Assembly (NCBI GenBank): GCA_030836705.1
Contig: JAUPLZ010000232.1
Span: 1 to 7,429 of the forward strand
From: Campylobacterota bacterium
GTDB lineage: Bacteria; Campylobacterota; Campylobacteria; Campylobacterales; SZUA-545
Length of the DNA stretch: 7,429 bases
Direction: 5' to 3'
The stretch's first letter is position 1; the number at the start of each line of letters is the position of its first letter. Under the pieces are notes generated by a model that saw nothing but the letters and a program-made list of their open reading frames with translations, was not told the DNA's origin and ran no database searches. Positions 6,789-7,429 of the stretch are shown piece by piece. Both the position numbers and the translations under genes were made by a program.

Positions 6789-7429
6789 CTATAACTCTGC
6801 TATATGTTTTTGGAATTTCTCGCCTCTTTCTTTATAGGATGAAAATTGATCCAAGCTAGCCGCGGCAGGCGATAGAATGCCTACGCTGTTTTTGTCTATA
6901 TTTTTTGATATTCTAGCCACCGCAACTTCCAAAAAACCGCACTCATCGCACTCTATATCATACTCCAAAGCAAGAGAAGCTAGCTTGTTTTTGTTTTTGC
7001 CTATTGCATAGATTTTAATATCATACTTCTTTAACTCATCAAAAAGCGGATTAAGCTCTACGCCTTTATCATCTCCGCCCAAAATAATATGTATTTTTTT
7101 ATCTTTAAAATTTTTTAGCGCCACAACAGTTGCATCAATATTTGTAGCCTTTGAGTCATCAATCCAAAGATTTCCGTTTTTATCGAACACCTCTTGCACC
7201 TTGTGTGGATCAACAACGAAGCCATTAATTGCTTCATAATCAATTTCGTTAAAAAGTGCCTTTTGAACAGCAAGCGCCATAACCGCATCAAATAAAAACG
7301 GCTCTTTAAACTTGATATTTTTTAGCTCTATGTCAAAATATTTAGCCAAAGAATAAGTATCTTCATAAAAAACCACAAAAGCACTGCTTTTTACAAGCGG
7401 TTTAAGCTCTGCCGGCACTATAGCCATCT
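6789..7429 (-). CDS. murD: MurD, UDP-N-acetylmuramoyl-L-alanine:D-glutamate ligase, C-terminal half (5' end outside window)
   Basis: Cytoplasmic ATP-dependent ligase that adds D-glutamate to UDP-MurNAc-L-Ala in peptidoglycan precursor synthesis. The visible 212 residues cover the end of the central domain and all of the C-terminal D-glutamate-binding domain. Counting from the ATG at 7427: DPHKVQEV matches the E. coli LPHRFEVV segment; DSKATN (91-96, bases 7157-7140) and GGDDKG (117-122) carry lysines equivalent to E. coli K319 and K348; SPAAASLDQFSSYKERG (186-202) holds the S-L pair that binds glutamate, with Tyr where E. coli has F422. The distance from K319 to the C terminus is 119 residues, as in E. 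coli. The ATG at 7427 is internal: about 190-225 N-terminal residues, including the ATP-binding loop and most of the central domain, lie beyond the edge. The stop is TAG at 6791-6789. mraY often precedes murD in this phylum, but that side is not seen. Confidence 0.97.
   Translation of the reverse strand, partial: MAIVPAELKPLVKSSAFVVFYEDTYSLAKYFDIELKNIKFKEPFLFDAVMALAVQKALFNEIDYEAINGFVVDPHKVQEVFDKNGNLWIDDSKATNIDATVVALKNFKDKKIHIILGGDDKGVELNPLFDELKKYDIKIYAIGKNKNKLASLALEYDIECDECGFLEVAVARISKNIDKNSVGILSPAAASLDQFSSYKERGEKFQKHIAEL

Noticed and set aside
7425..7427. ATG as the start of murD
   Set aside because: The fragment aligns from about the second half of MurD; the ATG-binding and central domain parts are missing, so this is an internal methionine at the window edge.

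Overview
The window looks like the chromosome of a member of Campylobacterota (the former Epsilonproteobacteria; a free-living sulfur- or hydrogen-oxidising genus is my guess, not proven). The grounds are an AT-rich, tightly packed layout, a single-chain fused CcsB-CcsA cytochrome c synthase of the type found in Wolinella and Helicobacter, and a T-rich promoter with a good -10 box but no classical -35 box. There is no gene-free stretch longer than 45 bases.

Layout: (1) 1-1131 (+), the 3' part of a periplasmic or extracellular multiheme cytochrome c with five canonical CXXCH sites and two odd GXXCH sites. (2) 1153-4353 (+), a full-length fused System II cytochrome c synthase (ResB/CcsB plus CcsA). 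(3) 4359-6662 (+), a membrane protein with two related six-helix halves, fused to a spermidine-synthase-like Rossmann domain whose catalytic aspartates are replaced by histidines. (4) 6668-6743 (-), tRNA-Phe(GAA) with encoded CCA and its own probable promoter. (5) 6789-7429 (-), the C-terminal half of murD, running off the right edge.

The three plus-strand genes are separated by 21 and 5 bases and probably form one operon. The simplest reading is that the synthase attaches haem to the cytochrome encoded just before it, as Wolinella uses particular synthase paralogues for cytochromes with unusual haem motifs. The third protein's job is unknown; its linkage suggests a part in the same pathway. 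The minus-strand genes are housekeeping (translation, peptidoglycan synthesis) and converge on this operon with only 5 bases between its last stop codon and the tRNA 3' end.

The most interesting lead is the combination of a cytochrome with two apparent single-cysteine haem sites, a private synthase, and a degenerate aminopropyltransferase-like membrane protein. This is a hypothesis from sequence and context; no search was run.
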